From positions 3,422,096 to 3,469,235 of the forward strand of contig BFEA01000009.1 of assembly GCA_003427395.1 (NCBI GenBank): DNA of 47,140 nt, in the 5' to 3' direction. This DNA comes from Chara braunii. Taxonomy: Eukaryota > Streptophyta > Charophyceae > Charales > Characeae. The notes beneath the pieces are model-generated. The model was given only the letters and a program-made list of their open reading frames with translations, searched no databases and was not told the origin of the DNA. The translations under genes were made by a program, and so were the position numbers. Positions 1-10,364 of this stretch are shown piece by piece (the stretch's first letter is position 1; the number at the start of each line of letters is the position of its first letter).

Positions 1-27
1 TACGGTTTACCGGGCAGTTCTATTTGA

Positions 28-30
<3 letters not shown>

Positions 31-100
<70 letters not shown>
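31..100. repeat. (TA)n microsatellite
   Basis: About 35 uninterrupted TA units. The 30 bp to its left are nearly identical to the 30 bp preceding another TA tract at 30881-30910, so the flank and the repeat occur together twice in the window. The short reading frames of repeated Ile-Tyr that cross it are artefacts. Confidence 0.97.
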
Positions 101-105
<5 letters not shown>

Positions 106-337
106 TACGACCGTACGTCCGTACGGCCTTACCGAACATGGGGAGGGGATGGTCATGCCGCCAGTTCCCACCGCCATTTCAAAAGCGTTGTCGACGTAAG
201 GTCTTAGGTTCAATAAGTTCCAGTCACTCAGTCATAGGTTAGGTCTGAATATACTTTTGGCAGATAAGTCATCTCATCAAATTATGAAGCCCGGATAACC
301 CTTTACTAAGTCGGACATCGTCCGACCTTTAAAAACA

Positions 338-583
338 CTAGGCAAATACCCTTGTCAGGGTTCTGCCCCGACATTGCACGTCCGCCTTCGCTCCTTTCTT
401 GTACAAAAGGATAATGTATGCATCTGCAAAGCCTTGCGGAAAAGGGCCGGTCCTTAGCGCTTCACTGACCGCCGCAGTCGGCAATATCACAAAGAAATTG
501 CGGGAGTCTTTGTACATTTCCACTAGAATACCATCCAGTCCTGGTGCCGTAAGGCGGGGGAGTTCCGCTATTGCTCTCTCCAC
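338..583 (-). pseudogene. LINE reverse transcriptase fragment (N-terminal RT, copy B)
   Basis: The translated minus strand shows the start of a non-LTR reverse transcriptase. A TAPGLDG segment matches the usual SPGPDG block, followed by a hydrophobic stretch and then LLYKKG, the block that normally precedes NYRPISL. Here that last block is degraded and the frame ends. Only about 80 codons remain, against the roughly 1,200 expected for a LINE ORF2. The fragment abuts a poly(T) run at 585-609, so it may be the old LINE into which the neighbouring minus-strand LINE inserted through its poly(A) tail. LINE identity is well supported; the relation to the neighbour is inference. Confidence 0.7.
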
Positions 584-584
584 C

Positions 585-609
585 TTTTTTTTTTTTTTTT
601 TTTTTTTTT
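585..609. repeat. Poly(T) run, possible LINE poly(A) tail on the minus strand
   Basis: Twenty-five consecutive T. On the minus strand this is a poly(A) tract downstream of LINE A (1549-5735), as expected for a LINE 3' tail. About 940 bp separate it from the last recognisable coding sequence, which is long for a 3' UTR. No target-site duplication was found, so the assignment is tentative. Confidence 0.5.
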
Positions 610-1548
610 CACAAAAAACAGGACCTCAGGTTCTGGCTCCTGCCATTCTGGGGAGCAACAATCCGGTTCCTATTCCCTCGGCAAGTTAATATGGAGTACA
701 TAAAATAACTCACACACGCTCCTCCCCATTATGGTTGAGAGGCCCGAGCAGGCGGCATTGATTACTTCCATGAAGAAGGATGTACCACCTCTCACCTCTG
801 CCTAATCGAGCCTGCATATATTCGACCCCTCAATCTGTGTGATCCCAGATCTGCTCCTCTCAGTCGTAACGCTGTCGGATATCTATGATTATACGAGAGC
901 TTTCTGGTACACTTGTACACCTTTTGCTGTCTCTTTTGCTGTACAACCTTTTCTATTACTGCCTCTCCTTTTGCCCTCTATGTCTGTTAAANCGTAAATC
1001 NTACCTTACACTGTCTAGTCCTGTTTCCCCTCTTTGTCTCTTAGACCCTAANCCCTACTTCACACTGTCCTTTTTCTACTACTTCTGTCTTGGTTTATGG
1101 CGAATTTGTATCAGGCCTAGCTAGCTTTACTCCTCTCAGCTTTTTCCTCCTGCTAGAAGTGCTGATATGGTCGTCTGATGTAGTGGTCTGTCAGGGCAGT
1201 GTTCTATAGGACTGTGTTAGTTGTATCCCTTGCTAAACCCTAAACCCTAGTGTACATAGTAATCCTTGTAGGCCGACTGNGTTTTGTTGGTACGAGGGTN
1301 TGAAGGTCCTACNGGTGTNAGAGAGGGGGTCTAAGGGGTCTGCATTTTGAGATGCTTAGTGTAATAGTAGCTGTAGTTAGTTTCGGGATTGGACTGTGAA
1401 TGGTGGTGTGATTAGAACGGTGGGGTGTGTGTGGTCTGTGATTTAGGTGATCACTTTTGTCTGGGTAGTCTAATTCAATTATACTAGTTTCCGTTGTTCA
1501 CTGGTGGTAGATGGGATAACCATCAGTTGTGGTGGGTTAGTGATTGGA
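610..1548. other. Non-coding stretch, possible LINE 3' UTR
   Basis: No supportable gene. The stretch contains scattered ambiguous bases and a short telomere-like run of plant type (two and a half CCCTAAA units, 1233-1250), too short to be an interstitial telomere. It may be the 3' untranslated region of the minus-strand LINE to its right. Confidence 0.4.
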
Positions 1549-2169
1549 TCATCTGGTTCCTATTGGCAAATCNGTTAGATGCGTTNTACTTCCCGNAGTG
1601 TTCTGAGGTTGGGTTAGGGGTGTGAGATTGCGTCTCCATTGTCCGAAGNATANTCTGTCCTGCACTATNGTGGCTATCTTACCTTCCCCCAGTATGTTCT
1701 TTGAAAAAGATTCTATTATTTTGTCTTTATTTGTTAGATTGTTCTGTATCTTTTTGCAGGTTTTATTCCAGCGTCCCCTATACTTTGTTTCTATTATGTT
1801 TAGCACTCCCTCCCATGTCTCATGGTTGCTCACTGAAGTGTGATCAATCGTTTCTTGGCACCTACGCTTCCATATCCCCCATAAGGTCGCTAGTCTCATC
1901 ACCTGGAATAACACAACCTCATGTCTGTGCCATGAATTAGGCAGCTGTAATCCTCGTAGTAGCGGAAGTTGTTCAGCTAGGTGTGTCTTGTTCGTGATTG
2001 TCAGCCAGAGTGTTGCTGTTTGGTTCCAGATCTGTTGTGCNTTTTGACAATGTAAGAGGCAGTGTTCTATATCCTCTCTCATCTGGTCCGGGCAAATGGA
2101 GCATAATTCCTGAGAAGGAGACCGTGTTTGGCTGTTCCTTCTCTTATATAGCCATGCATTTACTGGCAA
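1549..2169 (-). pseudogene. LINE A ORF2, C-terminal zf-RVT domain
   Basis: This is the C-terminal part of an L1-type LINE ORF2. Reading just upstream of the first listed codon gives FQWLLAHRALPVNAWLYKRR. It is followed by a zinc-binding cluster of the zf-RVT family: CSIC, then a histidine in DIEHCLLHC and the final cysteine. A WGIWKRRC segment follows, as is common after zf-RVT in plant LINEs. The related fragment at 8640-9130 aligns with it block by block (CLIC, then RFRIRC, then WSIWKERC). Several Ns give unknown residues. The domain probably helps bind nucleic acid; its exact role in L1-type elements is not settled. Confidence 0.8.
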
Positions 2170-2283
2170 AGCTCGGTGAGCCAGGAGCCATTGAAAGCTT
2201 CTTAGTTTGGTTGCTGTTATGGATAGAATATTGTTCCAGGGGTTTAGGGGAGTATTATTTGGCGGTATGATGAGGTGATTTTC

Positions 2284-3598
2284 CTATCTATGGTTTATTA
2301 TTTGAGCAGTGGAGATAGACCTTAATCTCAACGTGTATCCTAGTTTCGTGGTATATTCCAGAATGTTAGTGCGCTTTTCTATTCCTAATCTGCTGGATTT
2401 CTTTTTCCAGGCCCATTCCGCTGGGTCAATTTCTAATTCTTCTATACTTGTTGTTGGCTTATAGATATGGCGTTTTTCTGTTTCCACGACCCTTACTTTT
2501 CTTACCGCTTGCTCTGGTAGGGCTAGTTCTCCTGTAGGGGTTTGGGTTAGTAGGCTGGTAGTTGTCCCTGGTTCTTCTATTTGATACATATCGCAGATGA
2601 GCCAAGCTGCTCCTGGTCCTTCTCTTTTGCGGATTTGGTATGCCATGGTGGGAGTCATTTCTGTTTTCCTTGTTGCCCAGTCACCCTGTTTTCATTTGCA
2701 CGGTTCTTTGAGCAATTGGGTCCATCTCACCGGGACGGAGCTGATGATGTTATTTAGGTTTTCCTGTAGATTGTGACATCCTTTTAGCGCTTCCCTCAGT
2801 TCCTTGACGGATTTCCATCTTTTTTCCGCATCATGCCATAGGTGATTGATTTGCCACACTCCCTTTTCGACCCAAGTCCCCCATTTTTTATCATTTCGAG
2901 TTAATGTCCAGGGCTTCCTTTGGGTGTCCAGTAAGGATTGGTTGCAAAAGAGGGGTTGCCTGAGCACCTCCTCTTTACAAGTTGGTTCCCTTACCTTGGT
3001 TGGGAAGATCTCTCTCCATGTTTTCATTAACTGATTCCAAAAATCCTGTTCGTGCTCTTCCACTTCCTCCCTTGAGTCTACTGCTCGAACCGTGCCTTTC
3101 ATCGCCCATGATTTAGCCATGATCCAGAAAAGACCCCGCATGTTCTTTGGGGTTTTGTACTTTACCAACTGTTGTATCCTTCTTAGTCCTAGGTCCGTCC
3201 ATGGGAGGTTATCGTTGGTTATCAGTTTAATAATCCATTTAGATTGCAGGGCTTTTATCTGTATTTCTGGGTCAAGTATTCCCAGGCTGCCTTTTGTCTT
3301 CGTTTGTGTTACATGCTTCCATGACACTTTGGAGATGAAGTTGGTTTTTGATGGGTCCCCCGTCCAAAGGTAGGCCGCTGCTTTTTTTCTTAGCTGAGTT
3401 CTGAGGTGCTTTGGTGGGCTCCAAATCGTTGCTGCGTACCACATCATTGAAAAAATGGACGCGTTCAAGATCAGCGCCCTTCCAAATATTGATGTGTAAA
3501 TCTTTGACCAGGTGCTCATCTTGGCTATCACTTTGCTTAAAATTGTTGGGGCCATTGTCTGATTCGTGCCTTTCTTTGACACTTGGATACCTAGGCAT
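2284..3598 (-). pseudogene. LINE A ORF2, RT thumb and connection region
   Basis: Two minus-strand frames (2692-3582, then 2284-2658) encode the region after the reverse transcriptase palm. Signature stretches are the SIFGRALILNA block with the following MMWYAATIWSPP, the AAAYLWTGD block, and SWKHVTQTKTKGSLGILD, which matches the plant LINE pattern W..V..PK..GGLGI.D, then ALQSKWI. A frame break near 2660-2690 separates the two parts, and another near 3600-3700 separates this region from the palm. Reading order, strand and spacing make it one LINE together with the entries at 3712-5735 and 1549-2169. Confidence 0.82.
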
Positions 3599-3711
3599 CT
3601 TAGCGGTTAATTATTTTGCATCCAGATCATTCCTTCTGGTGTACACTGTGGCGGTTCGATTTGGGGGTCCGTGAGCCACCATCCTATTGTTTTTGGCCAG
3701 TTGATTTTCAT

Positions 3712-4502
3712 TTATGATGCTATTTGGAAGGCTTGCATGGCTCTTGTGAGTGCTTGGAAGGAGGAATCCGAAGCCCTTATGAGGACTGTGAGATCATCAG
3801 CAAATAGGATTGTTGTTGGGAGACTAATTGGGTGTTGTCTGTCTTCTATTAATCTTTCTATTGAGGGATCTTTCCTTAGAAATGAGGCTATGGCTTCCAT
3901 AATAAAAAGGAAGATTGGAGCTGCTAGCGGGTCTCCCTGTCTTACTGATCTGGACATGCGGTACAACTGTGATAGGTGGCCATTGACTTGAACTCTACCG
4001 TGAGCTTCTGAGTAGAGGATTCTTACCCATTTTCTGAAATTTGGGCTTACTCCCATTTTCTCCATGCTCTGTTGCAGAAATTCCAGTTGACCTGGTCATA
4101 CGCTTTTTCGAAGTCGAAGAAAAGGATGGCCGCGTTCATTTTTTTATCCTGGATGTATCTGACCGATTCGTTAAGAGTCATTACGTTGTCTAAGATAAAT
4201 CTACCTGGGATAAAACCTGTTTGATCTATGTGGAAACAATTCTTAGTTATTGTTCTTATTCTATTTGCTAGTAGTTTAGCTAATATTTTGTAGGTTACCG
4301 GGAGTAAGGAGATCGGTCTGTAATTTCTAATGTCTGTTGGATCTCCCTTCTTGTATAGGAGGGAAACTATTCCTGTGCTTTGTTCTGCTCCTAGGGTGTT
4401 TTCGTTCCATGCCTTCTCTAAGAACTGAAAATATTCTGCGCCTAGAACTAATGTCTTTTTCCAAGTTGCACGTGCTATCCAAGTGCAATCGCTTCCGAAC
4501 AC
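3712..4502 (-). pseudogene. LINE A ORF2, reverse transcriptase palm
   Basis: This is the catalytic core of a non-LTR reverse transcriptase, read from high to low coordinates. Visible in order are LLYKKGDPTDIRNYRPISLL, the FIPGR block, FFDFEKAYDQVNW with the first catalytic Asp, RQGDPL, and FADDLTV with the catalytic Asp pair. One frameshift lies near 4060, where the VNW block continues in another frame (4047-4502 versus 3712-4065). All three metal-binding aspartates are still encoded, so the core decayed through frame loss rather than active-site loss. The enzyme would copy LINE RNA at a nicked target. Confidence 0.9.
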
Positions 4503-5735
4503 GTCTCCAGACCTCCAACTCTAGTTTCTCGGGCATATCAGACGGTGTCCATTCTTCCTCTTCCGCTAACAGTTGTCTATAGAAGTTTGTCACGCACTTC
4601 AAGATTCCGTGTGTCGTGCGTTGTTCTCCCAGCCGTGCATCAAAGGGACAATTCATCGTTGTCATCAGTGGTGCCGTCTTCCTCATACCCATTGAAGCGA
4701 AGAACTTTTGTGACATTCGCTCACCTATTGCAATCCATGATTTCTTTGTTCGCCTCCCCCATTTGATCGCTTCATCCCTTTCCCATTCCCTCCCTCCCCT
4801 GGCCGCCTCCACCCGCTCCGCCCACCATTCTTCTTCGGTTTGTTCCCCGACAGGTGCCACCTTCAGCTCTTTCAGTTTTTGTGCATATTGTTTCCCCATT
4901 CTCAGGTGTGCAAGGTGGCTACTACATAGTTGTTTGGCCAGGGTACTCCGCAGTTCCTGGTTCGCTGTCGCCATATGGCTGAGGAGGTTCTCTTGAGGGC
5001 AGTCGTCTATCCATTGCTCCCAGAAGCGGATGATTGTCGGTCTGAATTCACCACTCTTGAACACCCATGCCGATACCGCTCTGGGGGGGCGGCCTGTCTC
5101 TAGGCTTCCTACCGGGAGAGATGCGAGCACCGCAGAGTGGTCTGATGTAGCCATGGGGCTTATATGGACCCGTTCCACCACGTCATTGAGGGTCGTTGTC
5201 GCCCATATCATGTCCAGCCTGCTTCTGCCGAATGCCGCACTGCCCCAGAAGGTAAAGACTCTATCTTGCAGGTGCCGTGTCCGAAAAGAACTTGTCCATC
5301 CCAAAGACGTCATAGTGTCCATGAGGGCCAGTGAATCCGCACCTCTGTGCCTCGGTGTAGCAGAGTCTAGAATCGGATCAATCACACAGTTGGTCTCCTA
5401 CTATGATAATCTTATCTCCGTCCGACACCAATGTGTGGAGGCATTCCCACACACTCCCCCGCATACCCATTTCAGACGGGCCATACATTGTGGCGACCCC
5501 CGATATCTCTTCTCCCCCTTTCGTGCCCTGCGCAGGGGCCCAGATCTGCTGCCCCTTCCACCACAGCTTCAGCTCAGCAGTCCTTTCTTCAGCAAGCTTT
5601 GTCTATTGCAAGCAAACCACATCGATATGTTCCGCCTTGACCTTTGCCGCGAGCTCCCTTCGTTTGGGGACGAGCGACCGTGCTCCCAGTCCTCTGACAT
5701 TCCATGTCAAGACCGTCAACCGATTGCATCTTCTA
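4503..5735 (-). pseudogene. LINE A ORF2, APE-type endonuclease and linker
   Basis: This is the N-terminal apurinic-like endonuclease of LINE ORF2, which nicks the target DNA. Upstream of 5385 the minus strand reads TWNVRGLG (start of the EN fold), then CLQ, a stop, TK where the family has CLQETK, then a VGD block with a small frameshift before CVIDP. Further on come SRLDMIW and SDHSAV, the conserved C-terminal EN motifs including the catalytic SDH. The linker to RT is rich in charged residues. The stop replaces the catalytic glutamate, so this copy cannot make an active endonuclease. The true initiator Met was not resolved; the limit of 5735 is the first EN motif. Confidence 0.85.
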
Positions 5736-5845
5736 CCTCCCAGCATTCACCTCGTCTCCGTCCTACCTAGTGTCTTACCGTATCAAGCTCTCTCCATCCT
5801 CCTGTCATTTCTAACTAACACCTACCCCAACCTATTGTATATTCT

Positions 5846-6355
5846 CTATGTTGGGGGGATGCCACATTTCCTGTGACACCCTACAGGATAATATGATCCA
5901 CCTTGGTTACTCCCCCCTTTCCCAAATCCCCGATCCCTGCAAGAATTGCTCCCCCTCAGTTGGTCGTTCTGTGACAGGCGTGCGTTGGCACTGTTGAAGA
6001 TGGTGAGGGAGGTCGAATGGATGACGTGAAATCGCTGTGGGCTCGCCGTCGGACCAAAAAGCTCTGCGAAGGCGACCCATTGCGAACTCCCTATCCGCAT
6101 CCTCGGCTGACCCGACTTTTTGGGGATAGCTTCAACAAAATATATGATAACTGCATATTTCGTTTCTTCGGGCGTGCGCCTGATAAACCTCAGTGTTGAC
6201 ATACCCCGCAGTGGCCAGACTTTGTAGCTGGACTTCAGCCAGTGCTGCACATGCCTCAGGACCTGCTGTTCTCGCGGTAGCTTATTGACACTAAAAATAG
6301 GCACTTCCATGGCGCCGTCCATGAGCAGCTTTATGGCCTGGGCTGTCCTCCACAA
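5846..6355 (-). CDS. Unrecognised ORF between LINE ORF1-like region and ORF2
   Basis: An open frame of about 169 codons just upstream (in the minus sense) of the LINE A endonuclease. It has a mixed globular composition in its first 110 residues (MEVPIFSVNKLPREQQ, then a YAVIIYF strand-like segment) and a Gly-, Ser- and Asn-rich end. I recognise no family. From position it is most likely part of LINE A ORF1, perhaps an RNA-binding domain, but no zinc knuckle is visible in it. It may equally be a remnant in a leader. Confidence 0.4.
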   Translation of the reverse strand: MWRTAQAIKLLMDGAMEVPIFSVNKLPREQQVLRHVQHWLKSSYKVWPLRGMSTLRFIRRTPEETKYAVIIYFVEAIPKKSGQPRMRIGSSQWVAFAELFGPTASPQRFHVIHSTSLTIFNSANARLSQNDQLRGSNSCRDRGFGKGGSNQGGSYYPVGCHRKCGIPPT

Positions 6356-6439
6356 GGTGATGGGGGCACACGTAGCACTCCCCTTCTTGCAAGATGGTCG
6401 GCAGCCCCGTTTCCACTTACTCTTGCCTTATTAGCTCGG

Positions 6440-8450
6440 TCAGCGGGTCTTGCCGTTGTCTGTCTGTGTTTTCTTCAGCAACCTCGGAGTCCGGCCCCTG
6501 CTATTTTGGCTTCTCTGACTGCTGATCTTCTTCTTGCATCGGCTCTCCGTCGTTCTCTGGCCCCTAGCACTCAGCACTCTGTCGCTCCACTTGTTCCTCC
6601 TCCCCTCTCTCTTCACCTTCCACGTCCGCATCATTGTCCCCCTCTCCCCCTCCCCAATTCTCTTCCTCCTCCTCTTCCCGGTCCCTCTGTTTGTTCTCTT
6701 CGTACTGCTGCTCTGATTGGGGCATCCCCGAGTTACTTGAACTATCCTCCTCGGAGGTTGTCAATGAATCATCCTCCCCGGGGCCCATTGCTCTCCCTCC
6801 CACCGGCCAGCCAAAGCTTGCATTCCTCGGAACAGGGGAGGCAGAAGATGAGGGGGAGATATTCCTGCGACTCCCTCTCAACCAATATCTTGGCTTCTGT
6901 CCAGTCCCCCCCATCGGAGTCCGCTGCCTTTCTCTCTTGCTCCGCATTTGTGATCGCCACTTCGACCCCTGATTCCGGGCGGTTTTTGGCCTTGACGACC
7001 TTGCCGGCCGAGGAGAACGCCGGGACTGGGAAGCATTCAGCTGAAGATGAGGTCTTGGGTGGTCCCGTAGTCACCTGCTTGGTTCTTTTGTTACTTCCGG
7101 TCAACGGCCTCTCCCCTTTGTCCCTTTCCCTAATAATGGGCCGTTCGTATTCCAGTCGATCCCCGGTCCGTCCCATTCCCGACTCGCCCGATGGAGGTTC
7201 TTCTTCAGTTTCCCCCCTATCCCCCTCACTTTGGGCTTTCAGCATTTCCGTTGCCTGCCCCATGCCACCCACTGCCTCTTCCCCCTTCTCTTTCCCTTCC
7301 TTCTTCGCACCGGTCCCCCGGTGGTATCTGAAGGGCCCCCCTGTTGCAGCCCTCCCCCGGCATCTTGTTTGTCCTTCGTCCCTTCTGTTTTCCCCTCCCC
7401 CACCTTCTTTCCTGCATCCCTATCTCCCTTGGGAAGGCTACTTCCCAAATCCACCCCCCCCGCTTCTGCCCGTTGTCCATTCGACACCTCTTCTCCCTTT
7501 GCCTCCTCATCATTGTCATCCTCTTCACCCATCCGTCTCCCCCTCTGACTACTACTTCGTTCTTTCTCCTTCGAGCTTTCGTTCCCCATGTTCGCCCCAT
7601 CTAGCCGATTGTTCTGGTCCTCTCATTTTAGGCAATCGTTCTTCATCCGCGCCCGGCAGCTCCACCTTTCTCTTGCGGTCAGTACCAGACAACCAATGCG
7701 GCTCCTCCGTCTGCACGTCCCTCCCACGGCACATTCCGCTGATATCCTCCTCCCCGGTGGGCCCTACTTCTATTACTCGGGCCCGCCGCCCTCGCACTTG
7801 TCTGTTCCCCCTCCCCCTGTGTTGATACCCGAACGTCCTTCAACAACTTCTCATCCATTTGTAGTTCCAAATCCTGCCAAGCCTTACGTTCCAGTTCAGG
7901 GTTGGATTGTAGTATCGGATCCATCATACTCCTCACCTCCCTATCGTGCAACTCTTGGAGCGTTTCGACTCGAGTAAGGCAGCGGCCATGCAAGCTCAGA
8001 TGACCGTGTGCAAAGCAGATTTACAAAAGGGTGTCTCGCTCGTGATCACCCTGACTTCTTCGAAGTTATACGGCCCTGTGGCCACTGCCACACCGTTTTT
8101 CATCGCTTTCTTGAGTGGCCCATCGATCACATACCGTATATACTTCCGTTGTTCATCATCCACTGTCTGTTCCTCAACAATCAACCCGTAGAGAAATTCA
8201 CCGCCCCCCGCATCCACTTTGCCACCAATGGGGATGACTTGTACACCTTTACCCATGGCGAACAAGAAAGGATTAATATTTGTGGAAGCCAAAAGCCCCT
8301 GAACATGCCGGGAATGTCCTGCTGGAGCTCTATATAGGTTGTTGACTGCTTCTCGCTGGTCCCCGCCTTTATGCCATGTCGTCAAGTTTATGTTGTCTGT
8401 ATTGGGTGCTGCCGATCTGCTGATTGCTTCCAAGCCCCCCTTCTGGATTA
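6440..8450 (-). pseudogene. Probable LINE A ORF1 region, hydrophilic and frame-shifted
   Basis: A series of overlapping minus-strand frames has the composition of a charged, unstructured protein: runs of Glu and Asp with Lys, Arg, Ser and Gly (EEDDNDEE near 7500, REEEEEEN near 6620). Upstream is a more globular part (7996-8450) with GKGVQVIPIGGKVDAGGG and YIRYVIDGPLKKAMKNG. A segment at 7679-7993 (ELHDREVRSMMDPIL) follows in another frame. At least four frame changes are needed to read through. The position before ORF2 on the same strand suggests LINE ORF1; no known ORF1 domain was identified. The plus-strand Pro- and Ser-rich frames here are shadows. Confidence 0.4.
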
Positions 8451-8464
8451 TGCCAATCTTTCCA

Positions 8465-8625
8465 CCATAAACAGGAGCCATTATGTCCGCTACCTTGCCT
8501 TCCACTACCCATGTCCTCCATAAACAGGATCCATTTATGTCCACTACCTTGCCTTCCACTATGCATGCCCTCCATAAACAGGAGCCATTTATGTCCGCTA
8601 CCTTGCCTTCCACTACCCATGCCCT
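8465..8625. repeat. 54-bp tandem repeat, three copies
   Basis: Three consecutive units of 53-54 bp, each beginning with CCATAAACAGGA and containing TACCTTGCCTTCCACTA. The period is a multiple of three, so on the minus strand they encode three 18-residue units of the form VEGKVADINGSCLWRAW. The units differ at only a few bases each. Confidence 0.9.
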
Positions 8626-8639
8626 TGCAAATTTAGCTT

Positions 8640-9130
8640 TGATTTCCTGCTGCGGGTCTAGATCGTCTGGCATGGGATGCTTTGCTTTCTGCCACTTGCA
8701 AAGAATCTCAGCCTGAATCAGCAACCTTGCAGTCGCCCAAATGCTCTCCCTTGGCGTGGAGAGGCCTTCAAGAGTTTTGCAGCATCTTTCCTTCCATATG
8801 GACCAAAGTGTCACCTTTCTGATCATACCGAACCAAACCTTCTATGTCTTCAAGAAGTGGGCAGGGGAGGAGTTGGATGGGGTGCTCAGGGAAGGGGGAG
8901 GGGAGAAGGGAGTCCCAGATGTTGGATGCCCTAGCCCAGTACTCTGTCGCCTCTCTACAACGTATTCGGAAGCGTATCATGTCTTCTGGTTCATTGTCCG
9001 AGCATATCAAGCAGAAGTCTGAGCTGCCAGGGTCGGTCTTCCTTGTTCAAGTATGCAACCATTGGTTGATCGGTAGAGATACATAGGAGATGGGCCATTA
9101 AAGGCTTCTGATTTTGACAGGCAGGATTGT
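8640..9130 (-). pseudogene. LINE C ORF2 fragment, zf-RVT and C-terminus
   Basis: The minus strand carries the C-terminal end of a LINE ORF2 related to LINE A: PISYVSLPINQWLHT, an in-frame stop, SDFCLICSDN with the first Cys pair, FRIRC, then ATEYW and VTLWSIWKERC. These blocks align in order with the zf-RVT region of LINE A at 1549-2240. The frame is broken by a TGA before the zinc cluster and by a frameshift after it. No RT palm precedes it, so this is a 5'-truncated copy or a remnant cut by the adjacent LTR insertion at 9254. Confidence 0.75.
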
Positions 9131-9253
9131 TTTGATTTTTTTCTATGGTATTTACCGTATTTGTGATATCTGCGTGATGAACCCAGTCTGGGGGAAACTC
9201 GTCAAGTGTCGAAGTACAAGGTAACTCACCCTGAATAATGTCTCCAATAATCA

Positions 9254-9343
9254 TGAAATGTGATCCGTGATACAATGTCTCGTAACCAGTAGAAGAAGGA
9301 GAGGAGGGGGAGAAGAGACTTAGAGGGTGGAAAAGCAAGTATC
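9254..9343 (-). mobile_element. Element 2 LTR, outer piece split by element 1
   Basis: This 90-bp piece starts TGAAATGTGAT and aligns with the start of the element 1 LTR (TGCAATGTGCC), including the later GAGAAGAGACTT and GAGGGTGGAA blocks. The rest of the same LTR continues at 18078. It is therefore the outer end of an older LTR interrupted by element 1. The left boundary is set by alignment and by the TG start, not by a target duplication. Confidence 0.7.
9339..9343. repeat. Target-site duplication GTATC, left copy
   Basis: GTATC lies immediately before the LTR start TGCA at 9344 and is repeated immediately after the opposite LTR end (18073-18077). A 5-bp duplication is the usual length for Ty3/gypsy integrase. 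Confidence 0.92.
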
Positions 9344-10364
9344 TGCAATGTGCCCAGTCGTGATAATCAGTCGTCACTCGCAAAGACAAAATAGACGAAC
9401 GCTGCTGATAAATCATAATAATAATGGTCCCAAAATGAGAGAGAATGCATACACAGACGAGAGAGGGAGGAGGGAGGAGGGAGAATAGACTTTGAGAGGG
9501 TGGAAGAGTCTCCTCCCTACAGCCCACTTCCTCTTCGGGCACTTCCTCCTCCTAACCGCATAATCGTGTCTCAATCAGAGATCCGGATATCCAAGACAAT
9601 GTAGACCAATAGTGCCACGTGGCACCAGCAGACCAGTCATCAAGCAGCAACGTGACGACGAAGTTGAAGATACCAGGTACGTATCACGACCCAAACCACA
9701 GTCCTGGATCCTTCTTCCCAATACTTGTCAAGCAGAACAGCAATATAGGCGCCCAACGCCTTCTATCTCAGCAGCAATACTACGTGGCAGCAGCCACGAA
9801 GATAACACGTGGCATCTGCCACGTCGATAACCCCTCAGACAGTAGTGCGCCAGCCAGCATGCTGGTCGCACAGCATACTCAAGCCACGAACCAGCGACGA
9901 GCGCCGGTCGTCGAGTTCTCCGCAGCGTCTCGCCAGCAAGACAGCATAGAGCCGGCATTGACGCGAGAGCGTCGAGTCCCCATAGACTCCAGACGAGAGT
10001 CTAGATGTCAAAGCCAGGAAATCAGCCCAATATGTAGTGTTGACGGCGGGGTCTGGGCCCCAGTCCTCAAGTCAGACACGGCCGAGATCGATTGTCGTCG
10101 ACGGCCTGGATTGGGTTGAAACTGTATCCTCCTTGGTCCACCGTTCTGACTGGGTACCTGCACTCATACAAGTCGATGCACACGACCAAGGGCCTGGGGG
10201 AGGGTCCTGGACCTACAGTTCACTTTGACCTTTGAATTTCTTGTTGTGCACGGTCACACAGCCACCCGCAGCGGCCTGAGGCCGAGCAGCGCGTGGTCGC
10301 ACTGCTCGCTGGGCCTGGGCTTGGGTTACAGCGCCCAGGCCGCTGCTGAACGCGGTTTACTGCA
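9344..10364 (-). repeat. Element 1 3' LTR
   Basis: A 1,021-bp LTR starting TGCAATGTGC and ending GTTTACTGCA in plus-strand reading. It contains a perfect 14-bp palindrome centred on CACGTG at about 9612-9625 and further CACGT-type blocks at about 9780-9825. It is nearly identical to 17063-18072. Confidence 0.95.

Noticed and set aside
105-140. Short CGTACG palindromes after the first TA tract
   Set aside because: Only a few bp long, with no partner or flanking duplication; expected by chance.
1233-1250. Telomere-like CCCTAAA repeats
   Set aside because: Only about two and a half units, with nothing similar around; too short to call an interstitial telomere.
6506-7825. 439-codon plus-strand frame rich in Pro and Ser
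   Set aside because: It is the shadow of the acidic, charged minus-strand ORF1-like frames. It has no domain, and its composition follows from complementing GAG/GAA-rich DNA.
8465-8625. CRISPR-like array
   Set aside because: The units are contiguous tandem repeats without unique spacers, in eukaryotic transposon DNA.
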